64,000 bases of DNA from Primulina eburnea (Eukaryota; Streptophyta; Magnoliopsida; Lamiales; Gesneriaceae), in the NCBI RefSeq assembly GCF_022965805.1, contig NC_133110.1:36084317-36148316 (forward strand), given 5' to 3'. A model generated the notes under the pieces. That model did no database searches. It was not told where the DNA came from and saw only the letters and a list, made by a program, of their open reading frames with translations. Positions 50,069-62,250 of this stretch are shown in pieces. The position numbers and the translations under genes are program-made. The number at the start of each line of letters is the position of its first letter. The first letter of the stretch is position 1.

Positions 50069-50673
50069 TTATGATATAAAAGTAATACTTTTATTCAAAT
50101 CAGTATATATAACATAATATTTCTTCATAACATATCTAACAAAAATTATATTCTTGTAATGAAAAATAATATTTTTGACATAAAAAAAATAATATTTCTA
50201 ATAAGTCATCTCAGATATCCATTTTGACCTAGAGACAATCTCCCATAAATTTTTTGAATTAATCTTGAGCATAATAGAGATAAAAGAAAAATGGTGTGAT
50301 CATACGTCTTTATATTCGATACCATATTTATCCTTGTGCATTTTGTTATTTTCCTAAATTTACCTTTATAAATATTGATAATTATAAAATTATCTTATTT
50401 ATAATATAAATCCAACTAATTACAAAATTTTATTAAATTCCAAAAGTATCTTTAAAAAAAACAAAAATATGTGTGTGCGATAATAATAATAATAATTAAA
50501 TAAGGATAAGAATTGGGAATGGTATGTGTCATATGATGGTATTGATGTAGGAATTGTACTCAAGGGTCCACTCCTTTTATATTCCGGCAGCCACCAAACA
50601 GGAGGCCACATTTTTGGTGTCGGAATTGAGTATCCTTTTCTTTAGATTCTTCTTTTATACTTTTTTACACTAT
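50069..50673. other. AT-rich intergenic DNA
   Basis: No gene and no clear repeat. A short inverted pair (ATTCCGG ... TCGGAAT) lies at about 50579-50626. Confidence 0.4.
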
Positions 50674-50856
50674 GAGTAAGTTTATTGTGAGATGGTCTTA
50701 CGAATCTTTATCTATGAGACGGGTCAGTCTTATCGATATTCACAATAAAAAGTAAAACTTTTAGCTAAAAAGTAATATTTTTTTAATGGATGATCTAAAT
50801 AAGAGATATGTCTCACAAAATATGACACGCGAAACCGTCTCACACAAGTTTTTGTC
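50674..50856 (+). mobile_element. Mutator-like MITE, GTGAGAC family, copy 9
   Basis: Forward copy from GAGTAAGTTTATTGTGAGAT to CACAAGTTTTTGTC. Flanks do not match well. Confidence 0.85.
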
Positions 50857-51329
50857 ATATATTATAACACACACATATATCTATGCTAAATCTATATTTT
50901 TGAGTCAAGTGAGATAATCGGATTATCAAATTTATGCGTAAAACGACCTGATTAGATCAGGTTTTTGTATAAATTTTTTTCGAAACTCGAATTATCAATT
51001 AAATATACCAAGTCGAATACTCTAAATATATTAATAGATAGGTTTCATGAAAGATACATGAGTCTGGATTTTATTAATTTAATTTTTTATTTATGTCGTG
51101 TACAATGATTGTTGTCGCACGTTAATGTTCATGCACGCAGAAAGCAATTTGCCTAATTCTTTATAATTTGCTACAAATGGTTTGGGGTATTCAATTAGTC
51201 GATCCTACTCCCAACATGACCTAATTATTAAAAATTGATTTCATCTGATTTTATTTAAAAAAAATAAATAAATTAGACCAGCCGACTAATTTTATTAATG
51301 AAAATTTATTATGTAATACAATTACTTTA

Positions 51330-51512
51330 GAGTAGGTTTCTTGTGAGACGGTCTCATTAATCTTTATCTGTGAGACGAATCAATCCTACCGATATTCACA
51401 ATAAAAAATAGTAATCTTAACATAATAAATAATATTTTTTCATTGATGAACCAAATAATAGATATGTCTCACAAAATATGACACGTGAGATCGTCTCACA
51501 CGAGTTTTTGTC
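51330..51512 (+). mobile_element. Mutator-like MITE, GTGAGAC family, copy 10
   Basis: 183 bp from GAGTAGGTTTCTTGTGAGAC to CGAGTTTTTGTC, flanked by a perfect 9-bp duplication ATTACTTTA at 51321-51329 and 51513-51521. Confidence 0.94.
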
Positions 51513-51665
51513 ATTACTTTAAAATTGTGAATACATATGTATAACAATTATCTTTATTTTATCAAGGAGGTGGGCTCCTTACATGACTCTAAAAAATAAT
51601 ATATCAATCCCAAAAGAAAGGGTTCTCTAATTAAATATATTAATTAGGAGAAGCTTTGAGGCACA

Positions 51666-51828
51666 CACTTTTAATTTGATGCGACTGTACCATACTCTAA
51701 ATTTTATATTGGTTTTATCTTAACTGGCTTTATATATATATTGCCTCACTTTTAATTTGATGCGACTGTAACATAGTCTAAAATTTATATTGATTTTATC
51801 CTAACTGTCTTTATATTGGTTTGACACT
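51666..51828. repeat. Two-copy tandem repeat, 81-bp period
   Basis: Both units start CACTTTTAATTTGATGCGAC and carry TTTTATCYTAACTG and CTTTATAT words, with some substitutions. Confidence 0.85.
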
Positions 51829-53511
51829 TAAAAGTTATCTAAGTCTATCGAACTGATACGACCAACTAAGCTAAAAGATATTTGAGCTAAATTGAAAAAA
51901 AAAACATTTTCTAAAGAATCAGTTGGACTATTCATATTTACAAAACTGAAATATTATATCAGATAATTAATGATCAATTTGTGATTAATATTTTTCATTG
52001 AAAAATATTTGTAAACTGATAGTCAGTGTATTGTTCAGTGTTTTCGAAATAAATAAGATAAACTAGTGGTTTCAGTTAGACAGAGATAAAACCTTACTTA
52101 ATCGAGTTTTTATTAAAGTTGTAATTTACAAAATCTTCCAGTGAACATCCTTCCTACGAGGAAGAATGTGTGACTTATGAGTTATTCAGATCTCTGAACA
52201 TCCAAAAAAATATTTATGTTATTTACATTTCAGTCAGCATATTAGTAATAATCCAACTATTTTTTCTTACTTAACCATTTTTAGTGTTCAATATGTCACT
52301 CTAGTTTCTTCTGCGGAACTTATCTAATTAACCAACTGACCTAATTAGCCAACTGATATTGATTTTGGGAGAATTACAAAATTCAAAGTTGTTAACCCAA
52401 CCGATTTTCGAACAAATTTATATGATTGTTTATTCAACCTCCTTCTAATCAATCACGATGATATATAATCAATATAGAGTAAACAATATTTATTATAATT
52501 TAATTATGCAGATAATATTTAAAATAATTTGATAAAACATACCTTTTTACATATTTTTAATTAATTTAAAATGAATTAAGCTCTATATTTTTTTAAAAAA
52601 AAACTAATAAATCCGACATATCATCATTGGACGCGTATCATGATTGCTGTTTGTACGATTTCTAATTTACATTTATTCAAGAAATTAAGTTCCATGTCTC
52701 TGTTCAAAATTTTCGAATTTTTAAAATAAAAAAATGCCACATATTCTTAAAAAATGAAAAAAATAATTGTGAATTCTGTGTAATTATTGAATTCATATTT
52801 GTCATATTTATGAATATATATATAAAAACAAACATATAATATTCCACTGGCCCTAATAATAATGCATATAGTGGGATAAAATTGAAATTGGCAACAGGGA
52901 CCCACCCATAAACCCACCCCACCCCACCCCCACCCCTCCATCACCACAGGTCATTTGCATGAGATAATGCTTTTGTTTCCTGCTCTTATATTGATGCAAT
53001 TGTCCACATTCAAATATTATTTTTTTAATTCGATTTTATCCACACACTTATTTTTTTAATTATCGAAATTCTATGCGTCACAAATATTTTTATTATGTTA
53101 TAAAAAAATATTTTGAATTTTTTTATATACTTTTATGCTATGTTATAATACTTTTTTATTTATTTATCCGTAGTTATGAATGTATAAAATTATAACTAAA
53201 TCAAATATGTGAAAATATTCATATTATAAAATAAAATATATGAATAAACCATTATTTGAAATACATACACAACATATAATAGCTTACACACGCAACGTTT
53301 GTGCCACGATAGCGACAAATATAATGCTTGGTTTCGATTTTAGACTATTCTTTTACAAATATGAAAATAATTTTGGTGAAAATTACAGAGTTTGAAATTG
53401 TTTTCAATATGTCCATTTTCAATTAATATAAATAACTCTTCTAAAATTCATTTCACTGTTTTCAAATAGTTCATACGTTTGATTCAATTTTTATAAATGA
53501 TTAAAAATATA
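51829..53511. other. AT-rich intergenic DNA
   Basis: No supported gene. A C-rich patch with repeated CCCACCCC words lies at 52900-52935. Confidence 0.4.
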
Positions 53512-53692
53512 GAGTGTGTTTATGTGAGACCGTCTCACGGATCTTAATCCGTGAGACGGGTCAACCTTACCCATATTCACAATAACAAGTAATACTCTTA
53601 GCATAAAAAGTAATACTTTTGTAGGGGTGACCCAAATAAAAGATTCGTCTCACAAATACGACCCGTGAGACCGTCTCACACAAGTTTTTGCC
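53512..53692 (+). mobile_element. Mutator-like MITE, GTGAGAC family, copy 11
   Basis: 181 bp from GAGTGTGTTTATGTGAGACC to CACAAGTTTTTGCC, flanked by a perfect 9-bp duplication AAAAATATA at 53503-53511 and 53693-53701. Confidence 0.94.
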
Positions 53693-54182
53693 AAAAATAT
53701 ATTTATATATGAATTTATCGTTTTTATATTATACATCTTTTAGCATATAATCTCACGAGCAAAACGATATATTTATGGATATTAAAATTCAAATAAGCTG
53801 ATGGTCGCGAAGGTATTTGTAATATATTGTTTTTTGTGTTAAAGTGTACTTTTCAAGCAGAATCAAATTAATACAAAATATTTTGTGTATCTTGTTGATA
53901 TTATTAAAAGGGAATATGTTAATAATGTTGAACTCTTTTTTCAATAAGAATAGCGACAAAATATTGCAGTTTTTTTAAAACTTGGAAAATTCTTGTAGGC
54001 ATGTGAACCTTAAAAAGTAAAAGCAAAGCATTATTAAGTCACATTTATCATTCTTGTAAAGGCAAAAACATGCCAAAGTATTTAGCTTAAAAGGTATTTT
54101 TATTACCCCTCATTCTTAAAGCATTTTTATGAATTTTTTTTGGGTGGTACAAAAACTATTATGAAACTATTTCATTGCGCAA

Positions 54183-54300
54183 CTTTGTGAGACAGATCTC
54201 TGACTGACACGATTCATGAAAAGCGATACTTTTTAAGTCTAAAATATTAAATATTATTATTTTTTTGATTATGTTATGAAAAAATGTGGTGTAATATATG
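54183..54300 (-). mobile_element. Diverged partial GTGAGAC-family MITE
   Basis: GTGAGACAGATCTCTGACTG followed by a GATTCATGAAAAGCGATACT word matches one half of the MITE in reverse orientation with many differences. Confidence 0.45.
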
Positions 54301-54393
54301 TTAATATAGATGAAATCGTTATTTTTATGTTAAAAGTATATATATTGTTAATTTAAATAAAAAATTACTTATTTATTACCAAACTTATATAAT

Positions 54394-54576
54394 GACAAAA
54401 AATTGTGTGAGATGATTTCACGAGTCGTATTTTGTGAGACAGATCTCTTATTTGGATCATCCATGAAAAAATATTAATCTTTATACTAAGAGTATTACTT
54501 TTTATTGTGAATATCGGTAAGATTGACTTGTCTCACAGATAAAGACTCGTGGAACCATCTCACAAAATACCTACTC
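54394..54576 (-). mobile_element. Mutator-like MITE, GTGAGAC family, copy 12
   Basis: Reverse copy from GACAAAAAATTGTGTGAGAT to AAAATACCTACTC, with mutated GTGAGAC motifs and no matching flanks. Confidence 0.85.
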
Positions 54577-54818
54577 AAATATAAATGGTGTGGAGACATA
54601 AATCCTTGAAACTGTTACTCATAATAACTACTTAAAAGTGTCTCGAATTAAAATATTTTTTTGGAGATGAAACATTAATATGACCATAGGGGTAAATCCG
54701 TCATCTCACGTGAGGCTAGGCGTGTACGTACATCAGATACTGTATATAAGACTCTGCAGTATTTCTGAAAATGACAAAAATTAGCCCCCTCCCCACCCCC
54801 CCACACCAACCTGTACAT

Positions 54819-54826
54819 ATATATAA
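54819..54826 (+). promoter_or_regulatory. Likely TATA box of the IDD gene
   Basis: TATATAAA lies about 700 bp upstream of the IDD start codon, after a C-rich patch. It implies a long 5' leader. A further TATATATC lies near 54844. Confidence 0.45.
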
Positions 54827-54928
54827 ATTTGACCTCTTTCCACTATATATCATAACATATACACACATATAGATATATGCATGCAGAAATTTTACACTGT
54901 TCTAAAATCATAATCATACGCATAATCA

Positions 54929-55117
54929 ATGTGTTTTTGTTCCTTTGTGAGAATTATGTTTTTTCTTCACTCTAATCACTTCTTCAACTTTGGAACCATA
55001 TATTTTTATTGGGGGGGTCCCTCCTACTCCTTCCCCTACAACCCCAAACCCCCCCCCACCCCCCCCCCCCCCCCCCCCATTCGATCTTGTCTCTCTCTCA
55101 TTGTTTCTTTTTATTAA
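54929..55117 (+). other. Upstream open frame (62 codons) in the presumed IDD leader
   Basis: If transcription starts near 54850, this ATG would open a 62-codon frame before the main start. Its Pro run comes from the poly-C tract. It does not look like a conserved protein. Its relevance would be only as a possible translational brake on the IDD mRNA. Confidence 0.3.
55049..55078. repeat. Poly-C tract in the presumed IDD leader
   Basis: 29 of 30 bases are C, with a single A at 55058. The other strand is a G-run. Assembly length is uncertain. Confidence 0.95.
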
Positions 55118-55520
55118 GGGTGACTCTCACTCCACAACTATACCTGATGAAGAAGCTGAAAACTAAAGAGGGGAGATAAAACCAAAGATAAAAGTAAAAT
55201 CTTAACCTATATTATATCTAAATATTGCGTAGGATATTATATATATATATATATATAGACACACATACATACATACATATTCATATTATAAAAAGCTGGG
55301 GTTGAAAGCTTAAAGCTGATATGTTACCGAAAGAAAGAGCCTTTTCTTTATTTTTCTTTTCTCCCATGGTTGTAGTTGTATATTCAGTAGCCCCATCTTC
55401 ATATATCCAATCTTTGATTTCTTTAATCAAGAAAACAGAAATCCCCGTTTTAGTTGCATTTTTAGGCATATAATCCCCTTCGAAATCCGCACTGTAAATC
55501 ATTTTCGCGGAGTTTGATTA

Positions 55521-56167
55521 ATGTTAGGCGACATTAATGACCCTTCTCTTTCTTCTGAGCCGTTCCCATCCCCAGAAGATGGAAGCATCAGTAAAAGAAA
55601 ACGAAGACCCGCAGGAACACCAGGTAATTAATATATACTATTTATGTGTGTGTCTATGTATTTATGTGTGTGTGTGTGAGTTCAAGAAATCGAGGGTTTT
55701 CGTTATTTTATAATATTTAATTAATAGTTTCTTGGTGTCGAATTTCTATTATTTTAATAGATCCAGATGCAGAAGTGGTGTCACTATCTCCAAAAACCCT
55801 TCTTGAATCCGATCGATACGTGTGCGAGATCTGCAACCAGGGTTTCCAACGTGACCAGAATCTGCAGATGCACAGGAGGCGGCACAAGGTTCCGTGGAAA
55901 TTGCTGAAGCGCGAGACCCCGATAGCTCGGAAGCGTGTCTTCGTCTGCCCCGAGCCCAGCTGCCTGCACCACGACCCCTGCCACGCCCTCGGCGATCTTG
56001 TGGGGATCAAGAAACACTTCCGGCGGAAACACAGCAATCACAAGCAATGGGTCTGCGAGAAATGCTCAAAAGGCTACGCCGTGCAGTCCGATTACAAGGC
56101 GCATCTCAAAACCTGCGGGACTCGGGGGCATTCTTGCGACTGTGGTCGCGTATTCTCCAGGTTCGAA

Positions 56168-56225
<58 letters not shown>

Positions 56226-57710
56226 CTACTCTATCTTTGCTTGTTGGTAAAGATTATGTGGCAGAATGAAATCTCGGAGTACTGTGTCTTTTCAAAAGAT
56301 TTTACCTTGTATTCAGTGCAGAATGTTTTTGGTACAATTCCTTAGAGTTTAATTAAATTTATTTCACGCCTCTTATTTATTCATTCAAGTGTATGCGTGC
56401 GTGTGTGATTCATGTTCTTGGAAGATTTTCTCGATCAACAAATTAATATTATTTTGGAACATGGATGATTAAAGCCAAGTTTACAAACATTTATGTGTGT
56501 ATAATTGCATGGAATATGTCATGATTTTATAATATTCTTTGAGCATCCGAGGCAGATTAAGTGTGATTTATAGAAATGATGATGAGATTAGTAAGATGAT
56601 GTTTGATCCTCTAATTAATTGTTTAATTTAATTTGTATGATTTCATCTCTCTGACAAAATACTAAAAAAATTCAAACCCCTCTTCCGGACCTGCTAATTA
56701 ATTATTACATCCACACGAGTTTGGTTTACCTTTAAATTCATTATTTTTTAGACAGAATCGATAATTAATGAAGATTGGCTTTTAGTGAGTAATTTTAACA
56801 TATTTTCTTCTGTGAGTATCGATCTTCAATATCAATCGTATCCTCGGAATTTGTATTTTTTCATTTGAATTTTTTTTCTTTTGAAATGTTATATAAATAA
56901 ATAAATGTATGTATGTATTCATTATAGTCGGTACTTGATTTTTGTAGAGTGGAGAGCTTCATCGAGCATCAGGATGCTTGTAGCATGGGGCGGCTCCGCT
57001 CGGATTGCCACTCTCTACACCCGCCGCCTGTTTGCTTGTCTCGAACAGCGTCGAGCCCCAGCCCGTCCAACGGCGGCGCCACCAACATTAATAATTGCAC
57101 TCGCCAATTACCGAATCTTGAACTCCAGCTCCTCACTGAACGCAACACAAGTACCGCAATCAGCATTCCCGATTACTCGATGAAACTCGACGAGGATCAC
57201 TCTACACAGCTGCAGCTGTCTATCGGGTCGACCGAGAACATAGAAAAAAATGAGGCCGATGACCGTAGAAACGCCAGCAACCGATGCTCGCCGAGGGGGA
57301 GCAGCAGTACAAGTGAAAAACCCACTTCAGCGGCGAGGCTGAAGGACCTAGCGCAGGAGCAGCTCAGAGTAGCCGTGGCAGAGAAGGCTTACGCAGAAGA
57401 GGCGAGGCGACAGGCGAAGAGACAGATTGAGGTGGCGGAGCAGCAATTCGGCAACGCGAGAAGGATCCGGCAACAAGCCTTAGGGGAGTTGGAAAAGGCG
57501 CAAGCGCTGAAGGAACACGCGATCAAGCAGATGAACTCAATTGTGCTGCAAATAACTTGCAGTTCTTGCAAGCTTAAATTCAAACAAAGTACTTCGGCGA
57601 CGCCATTGCCGCTTGCAGAAGCTTCTTCTTCTCGAGAGAATTTGCTGGGGCTGAGTTACATTTCAGCTGCTCTTCGAGAGTGGGAAATCAACAAAAGCGA
57701 CCAAAATTGA
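55521..57710 (+). CDS. INDETERMINATE DOMAIN C2H2 factor, IDD14/15/16 (SGR5-like) type, 3 exons
   Basis: A plant-specific nuclear transcription factor; relatives in this clade act in shoot gravitropism and lateral organ form. Exons: 55521-55623, 55761-56160, 56948-57710, giving 421 residues in one intact frame. Residues ~24-29 are the basic KRKRRP nuclear signal. The INDETERMINATE domain follows: finger 1 [20 protein letters not shown] near residue 53; finger 2 starting [20 protein letters not shown]; finger 3 [20 protein letters not shown]; and finger 4 [20 protein letters not shown], which is split by intron 2. The C-terminal half has an Ala/Glu/Gln-rich coiled-coil-like stretch ([20 protein letters not shown] near residue 305). 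It ends with the clade motif [13 protein letters not shown] and [13 protein letters not shown]. Intron 2 opens with GTTCGA and at once enters a TA repeat. The exact paralogue (14, 15 or 16) is not settled. Confidence 0.93.
56170..56221. repeat. (AT)26 microsatellite 10 bases inside IDD intron 2
   Basis: A pure AT run begins ten bases after the 5' splice site. Confidence 0.97.
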
Positions 57711-57960
57711 TATGAATTTTGTGGATTATCATGCAAAATATATTAACATTGTCTGTTTCGTGTTATTTAGTGTTAATTTTACGGTAAATCTTTTGTGTAT
57801 CTTCTCTCCACGTTGCGGTAGACATGTGAGCAGAAGAAATTTAAGTATAGAAGTTTTGTGATGATGTCAAAGATGTGTTTTTAGTGCTTTTTAAGTATTT
57901 TTCCCCTTAAAAAATAAGATATTGAGTGATCCATTAATTTTTTTTTCCTCATTAAAAATA

Positions 57961-58142
57961 GAGTAGGTCTCATGTGAGACCGTCTCACGGATCTTAATCC
58001 GTGAGACGGGTCAACCCTACCCATATTCACAATAAAAAGTAATACTCTTAGCATAAAAAGTAATAATTTTTCATGGATGACCCAAATAAAAGATCCGTCT
58101 CACAAATATGACCCGTGAGACTGTCTCACACAAGTTTTTGCC
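57961..58142 (+). mobile_element. Mutator-like MITE, GTGAGAC family, copy 13
   Basis: 182 bp from GAGTAGGTCTCATGTGAGAC to CACAAGTTTTTGCC, flanked by a perfect 9-bp duplication TTAAAAATA at 57952-57960 and 58143-58151. It lies 250 bp past the IDD stop. Confidence 0.95.
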
Positions 58143-58290
58143 TTAAAAATATAAGGTTGTTACCGCGAGTGCGCTCGGATTTATGGATTTGATGTCCTGG
58201 ATTTCAAATCTTTTAATTTGTTATTTTACGTAAATATAATGATAATTATGATGAATTTGAAATACAATCAAAATTAGTGTTTTTTAAAAA

Positions 58291-58449
58291 GCAAAAACTT
58301 GTATTAGATGGTCTCACGGGTCATATTCTGTGAGACATATATCTTATTTGGGTCTCTTTTAAGAGCATTATTTTTTATTGTGAATATCGGTAGAGTTGAT
58401 CCATCTCACATATAAAGATTTGTGAGACCGTCTCATAAGAGAATTGCTC
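58291..58449 (-). mobile_element. Mutator-like MITE, GTGAGAC family, copy 14 (internally deleted)
   Basis: A 159-bp reverse copy from AGCAAAAACTTGTATTAGAT to AGAGAATTGCTC. The flanks TTTTTAAAA and TTTTTCAAA match at 8 of 9 positions. It lacks about 23 bp of the middle. Confidence 0.88.
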
Positions 58450-58559
58450 TTTTTCAAATACATTCTTCAAATTCTATCCAAATCAAATTCTTTCATTCGA
58501 GCGCGACCAAATATATTTCTTTTTCAAATTACACAGCATCATCAGTTAGTTAATAATTA

Positions 58560-59045
58560 TGAGGTATGGTTAAATCAAATATGTTCGGTTTCGATATTCA
58601 AATCAAATTTTGTTCAAATATAGTTAATTCGATTAAATAGGTTCGGTTTCGATTTATATGAAAAAATATTTGGTTAACCGAATTATTAAATAATTAATTT
58701 TTAATTTTTACTAAGCTTTATATATCATTTATTATATTCGTTTAATGTTTTTATATTTAATATTGTAAATAATTATTTTTAAATTTTTTATTAATAATAT
58801 GTTTTATTATGATTAAAATAGCATATTTCAATTATGAATTACACATATAATTTGTTATTTTAATTTTTTTTAAAAATCGGTTAATTTCGTTATTGACTTA
58901 AAAAACCGATTTTAATTTGGCCAGGTTATTCGGTTTTAGTGAGAAATCGCATTGGTTCAGTTAACCTCCAAAAAATGCGATTAAATCGATTTTGGTCCAT
59001 TCGTTCGGTTTTTTACCGAATTAATCGAATACTCACTCTAGATAT
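58560..59045. mobile_element. Probable decayed hAT-like repeat rich in TTCGGTT
   Basis: Repeated GTTCGGTTTCGAT words and their complement TTTACCGAATTAATCG resemble the interior of the element at 22249-22544. Ends and flanking duplication are not clear. Confidence 0.4.
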
Positions 59046-60891
59046 GAAGTGACCAATATATAATAGGATAAATATCTATTTTTGACCTCTTAGAGGCTAA
59101 AATATTAGAATTTGAACATTGGAAGGGTTTGTTAGCTTTTTAATGTCTAATGATTTGGAGATTCTAGGGCCATCCCAAGGGCACACTCAAATTTCGGGGA
59201 AAAATTTGCCAAATTTGTCAGCTGTCATGTTTTTTAATTTTCACCAAGGTTACTTACCTTTTTTTAAAAATTAATTTTTAGTTATATTTATTCGTAGTAC
59301 ATGCTAACATTGTACTGAAAAATGTTAAAGTTGTAACGGGAAATTGTTGATATGTTTGACCCTACTTCAAAACTCCCGGTGAAGTCTGACTAAAACTAAC
59401 AAAAAAATAAGTTACATGACTAAGACTCAATTTCGACAAATTAGAGGACGAAAAGATAAATTTTAATAAAATAAAAAACTAAAGTGCTTATTTTCCTCTC
59501 TAATTTCAGTGGTTAAGTCGCAAAAACCATGCTTTTGTGTTAAACTTAATATTGGCAGTTGCTCTAAAAAGACTTTAGACGGAGAGTAAATTGTAATTTT
59601 AATTTTGTAAGTTGACTTATTTTGGATTTTATTCTTGTAATTTGTCAAAGTTTATTTTAAATTGGTAACTTGGATTTTTTTTAATCTTTTTTCCATCCGA
59701 AACCACTAAATCCAGCGAGTTGAGACTTGAGTTATTATTTCAGTTGATCAAAAGGCTTCACAAATAAATTATCAAAACAAAAAAAAAAAAACCAAAATTA
59801 CCGAATGAAACCAAACTTTGACAATTATATAACTAAAATCCTATACAGATCAACTTACATAACTAAAATTTCGATTTTCCCTTAAGTGAATCATCTATCC
59901 ATGATATGGTTATATGGGAATCACATGGTTTAAGTTCTCTTAAAATGATAAACATCTTTAAATTCCCATGGATTGAAAAAAAAAAAAAAAACTGTTTTAT
60001 ATGTTATCTGTCTGCCGGAGTTTAGGTACAAGTCCTAATCTATTTTCATACATTACATAGACTGTCTTCCAATTTTTTCTCACAAAACAAAAAAAAAAAG
60101 TGTTTCAATTTGCCCTACATTAGCATTATGCTAGTGATGTGTATCTACCAAAATGTGTGCTTTAATTTTTTTGCAGAGAAAGCTTTTTTCAGGAACAATA
60201 ATGTGAATTAAGGGGCTCTTACCTTTTCTCTTAGTTGTCAATTTATAAGGATAAAAGCTTCCAATCTCACAGTATATGTGTCCACATAGATTCGCATTCA
60301 TTGCTATTTAATCTACAATATTTACTTTTTGGATTGGAACTGTTTTTCCATGTTCTTGTTTGGTTTCAAGAAACAGTAAATCAAGATCAATATTTTAAAA
60401 AGGAGACTACAAAACAAGATCATTACTATTTATTTATCAGTAATATTATATATTTATGAACATCTGTAATTTTGGTATTTGCGATTTTGGTTTTTCGTTT
60501 TATCAAATTTCAGTTTTATTTTTTGGATGTTTAATCTTTTCTTCTATGAAACACTAGCACGGTACTGACGTATGGTGTTGACGCATGTAATATCATATCA
60601 ACACTCTGACTTTAAAAAAAAAAGTTTAAAAAATATAGGAAAAAAATGAAATTTTGTCAGATAGAAATATATGTAATAATGGAGAATAAGGTTTGAATAC
60701 ATTATATGGTCTCTCTGGACTTTTTGGTTGTGATAGATTTTGTATTTGGACTATTAGAAGATCTTTGTTGGCTGAGGTGGTCAGAAAAATGTGAAGGTGA
60801 CAAACCCCTGTCCCGACCCAGGCATTCCCATAACTGTTGTTGCATTTGATGATTATGATCTATAATTCATTATTATTGTTATTTTATAATT
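59046..60891. other. Intergenic DNA
   Basis: No supported gene. 60460-60650 resembles the interspersed repeat noted at 6420-6660, with TGACGTATGGTGTTGACGC and TAATATCATATCAACA words. Confidence 0.4.
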
Positions 60892-61072
60892 CGTAAAAAT
60901 GTATGTGAGATGGTCTCACGAGTTGTATTTTGTGATAAAGATCTCTTATTTGATTCATCCATGAAAAAGTATTATTTTAATGCTAAGATTATTACTTTTT
61001 ATTGTGAAAATCGGTAGGATTGACCCGTCTTACAGATAAATATTCGTGAGACCGTCTCACAAAGATCTACTC
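60892..61072 (-). mobile_element. Mutator-like MITE, GTGAGAC family, copy 15
   Basis: 181 bp from CGTAAAAATGTATGTGAGAT to ACAAAGATCTACTC, flanked by a perfect 9-bp duplication TTTATAATT at 60883-60891 and 61073-61081. Confidence 0.94.
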
Positions 61073-61238
61073 TTTATAATTTTTCTCAAAATTAATTATT
61101 TCTTAAATATTTCATCTTTCTGATAACACCCCCTTCTGCCAGATTCTTACAACCAAAATGTACATATGATTCAAAATTCATCAGCCATTGTCAAGTGAGA
61201 ATTATATATACAGACAATACATGGTGTGGTGGGGTGTT

Positions 61239-61262
61239 GGGGGGGGGGGGGGGGGGGGGGGG
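61239..61262. repeat. Poly-G tract
   Basis: A run of 24 G, length uncertain in assembly, inside GGTGTGGTGGGG-type sequence. Confidence 0.95.
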
Positions 61263-61531
61263 TGTGTGGTTGGGCTGTATGTATTATCTATGTATATATA
61301 TATAATATGTTTAGAAAAGGGTGAGGTAGTAAGAGTCCTTTAGGGGAAGAGTTCTGAGAGCATATAAATGTTAATGTAAGAAAACATGTTTTTCAGTGCC
61401 ACAGTTGGGATGGACTCGTCTCTTTCACTTACAAACTCCCATTCATTTCAATTAATACCATCAATTTCAGTGGCCGATTCACGCAGGCATCTTTCCATTT
61501 TAGCAGACACCATACCCCCATACGTACAAAC

Positions 61532-61536
<5 letters not shown>

Positions 61537-61591
<55 letters not shown>
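61537..61591. repeat. (TA)27 microsatellite
   Basis: A pure TA run. Open frames across it only encode Tyr-Ile repeats. Confidence 0.97.
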
Positions 61592-61594
<3 letters not shown>

Positions 61595-61630
61595 TACACG
61601 CTAGTAAATAGCGTGTTACTCATGTGTCTT

Positions 61631-61758
61631 GATCATCTCTGTTATCGAATTTCGATTTCGGTTATGTATATTTAATCTTATGCGTCTTGATTGTTTGTCT
61701 TTAACCAATTTGATCATCACTGTTATCGAATTTCGATTTCGGTCATGTATATTTAATT
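61631..61758. repeat. Direct repeat of ~47 bp, 81 bp apart
   Basis: GATCATCNCTGTTATCGAAT followed by TTCGATTTCGGTNATGTATA occurs at 61631 and again at 61712. Confidence 0.9.
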
Positions 61759-62210
61759 TTTTGATAATTTTAATCATTTTTTTATTTGAAGTGTTGATGT
61801 ATTACTGTACATTATCATAATTTTGATGTCACATCAGTGCAAAGTCGAAAAAATGACTAAAATTGTCTTGAAAAAAAACACAAAATTAGCATAGTTAAAA
61901 CTGAAATTTGATACTATAGATGATCAAAATCGCAAACAAATAGAACCCACAATACAGATTTGTCATGTATATTATATGTTTTACATGGATTTGTTATACA
62001 TTTATTTTAAAAATATCAAAATTCGTTTTCTTGGCCATTAACTTTATCTTATAAAGATTCGACTTGTTTAATTTTTCACAAACAATTGGCAATGAAAAAT
62101 ACACTGGTTTGGTCTGGAAACATAAAACAAAACAAAATTTAAATATAATTTTTTAGCTATTGAGTTTTGAATTTTTTTTATATTATTTAGATTATAAGGA
62201 AGAACGAATC

Positions 62211-62250
62211 CCTTACTGTCCCTCTCAAAGCCTTACTGTCCCTCTCAAAG
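62211..62250. repeat. Perfect 20-bp tandem duplication
   Basis: CCTTACTGTCCCTCTCAAAG occurs twice in a row. Confidence 0.95.

Noticed and set aside
55717..56047. Two ~90-106 codon frames on the - strand
   Set aside because: Shadows of the GC-rich IDD zinc-finger exon.
60780..60850. GC-richer stretch considered as an RNA gene
   Set aside because: No tRNA or other fold recognised, and no conserved motif.
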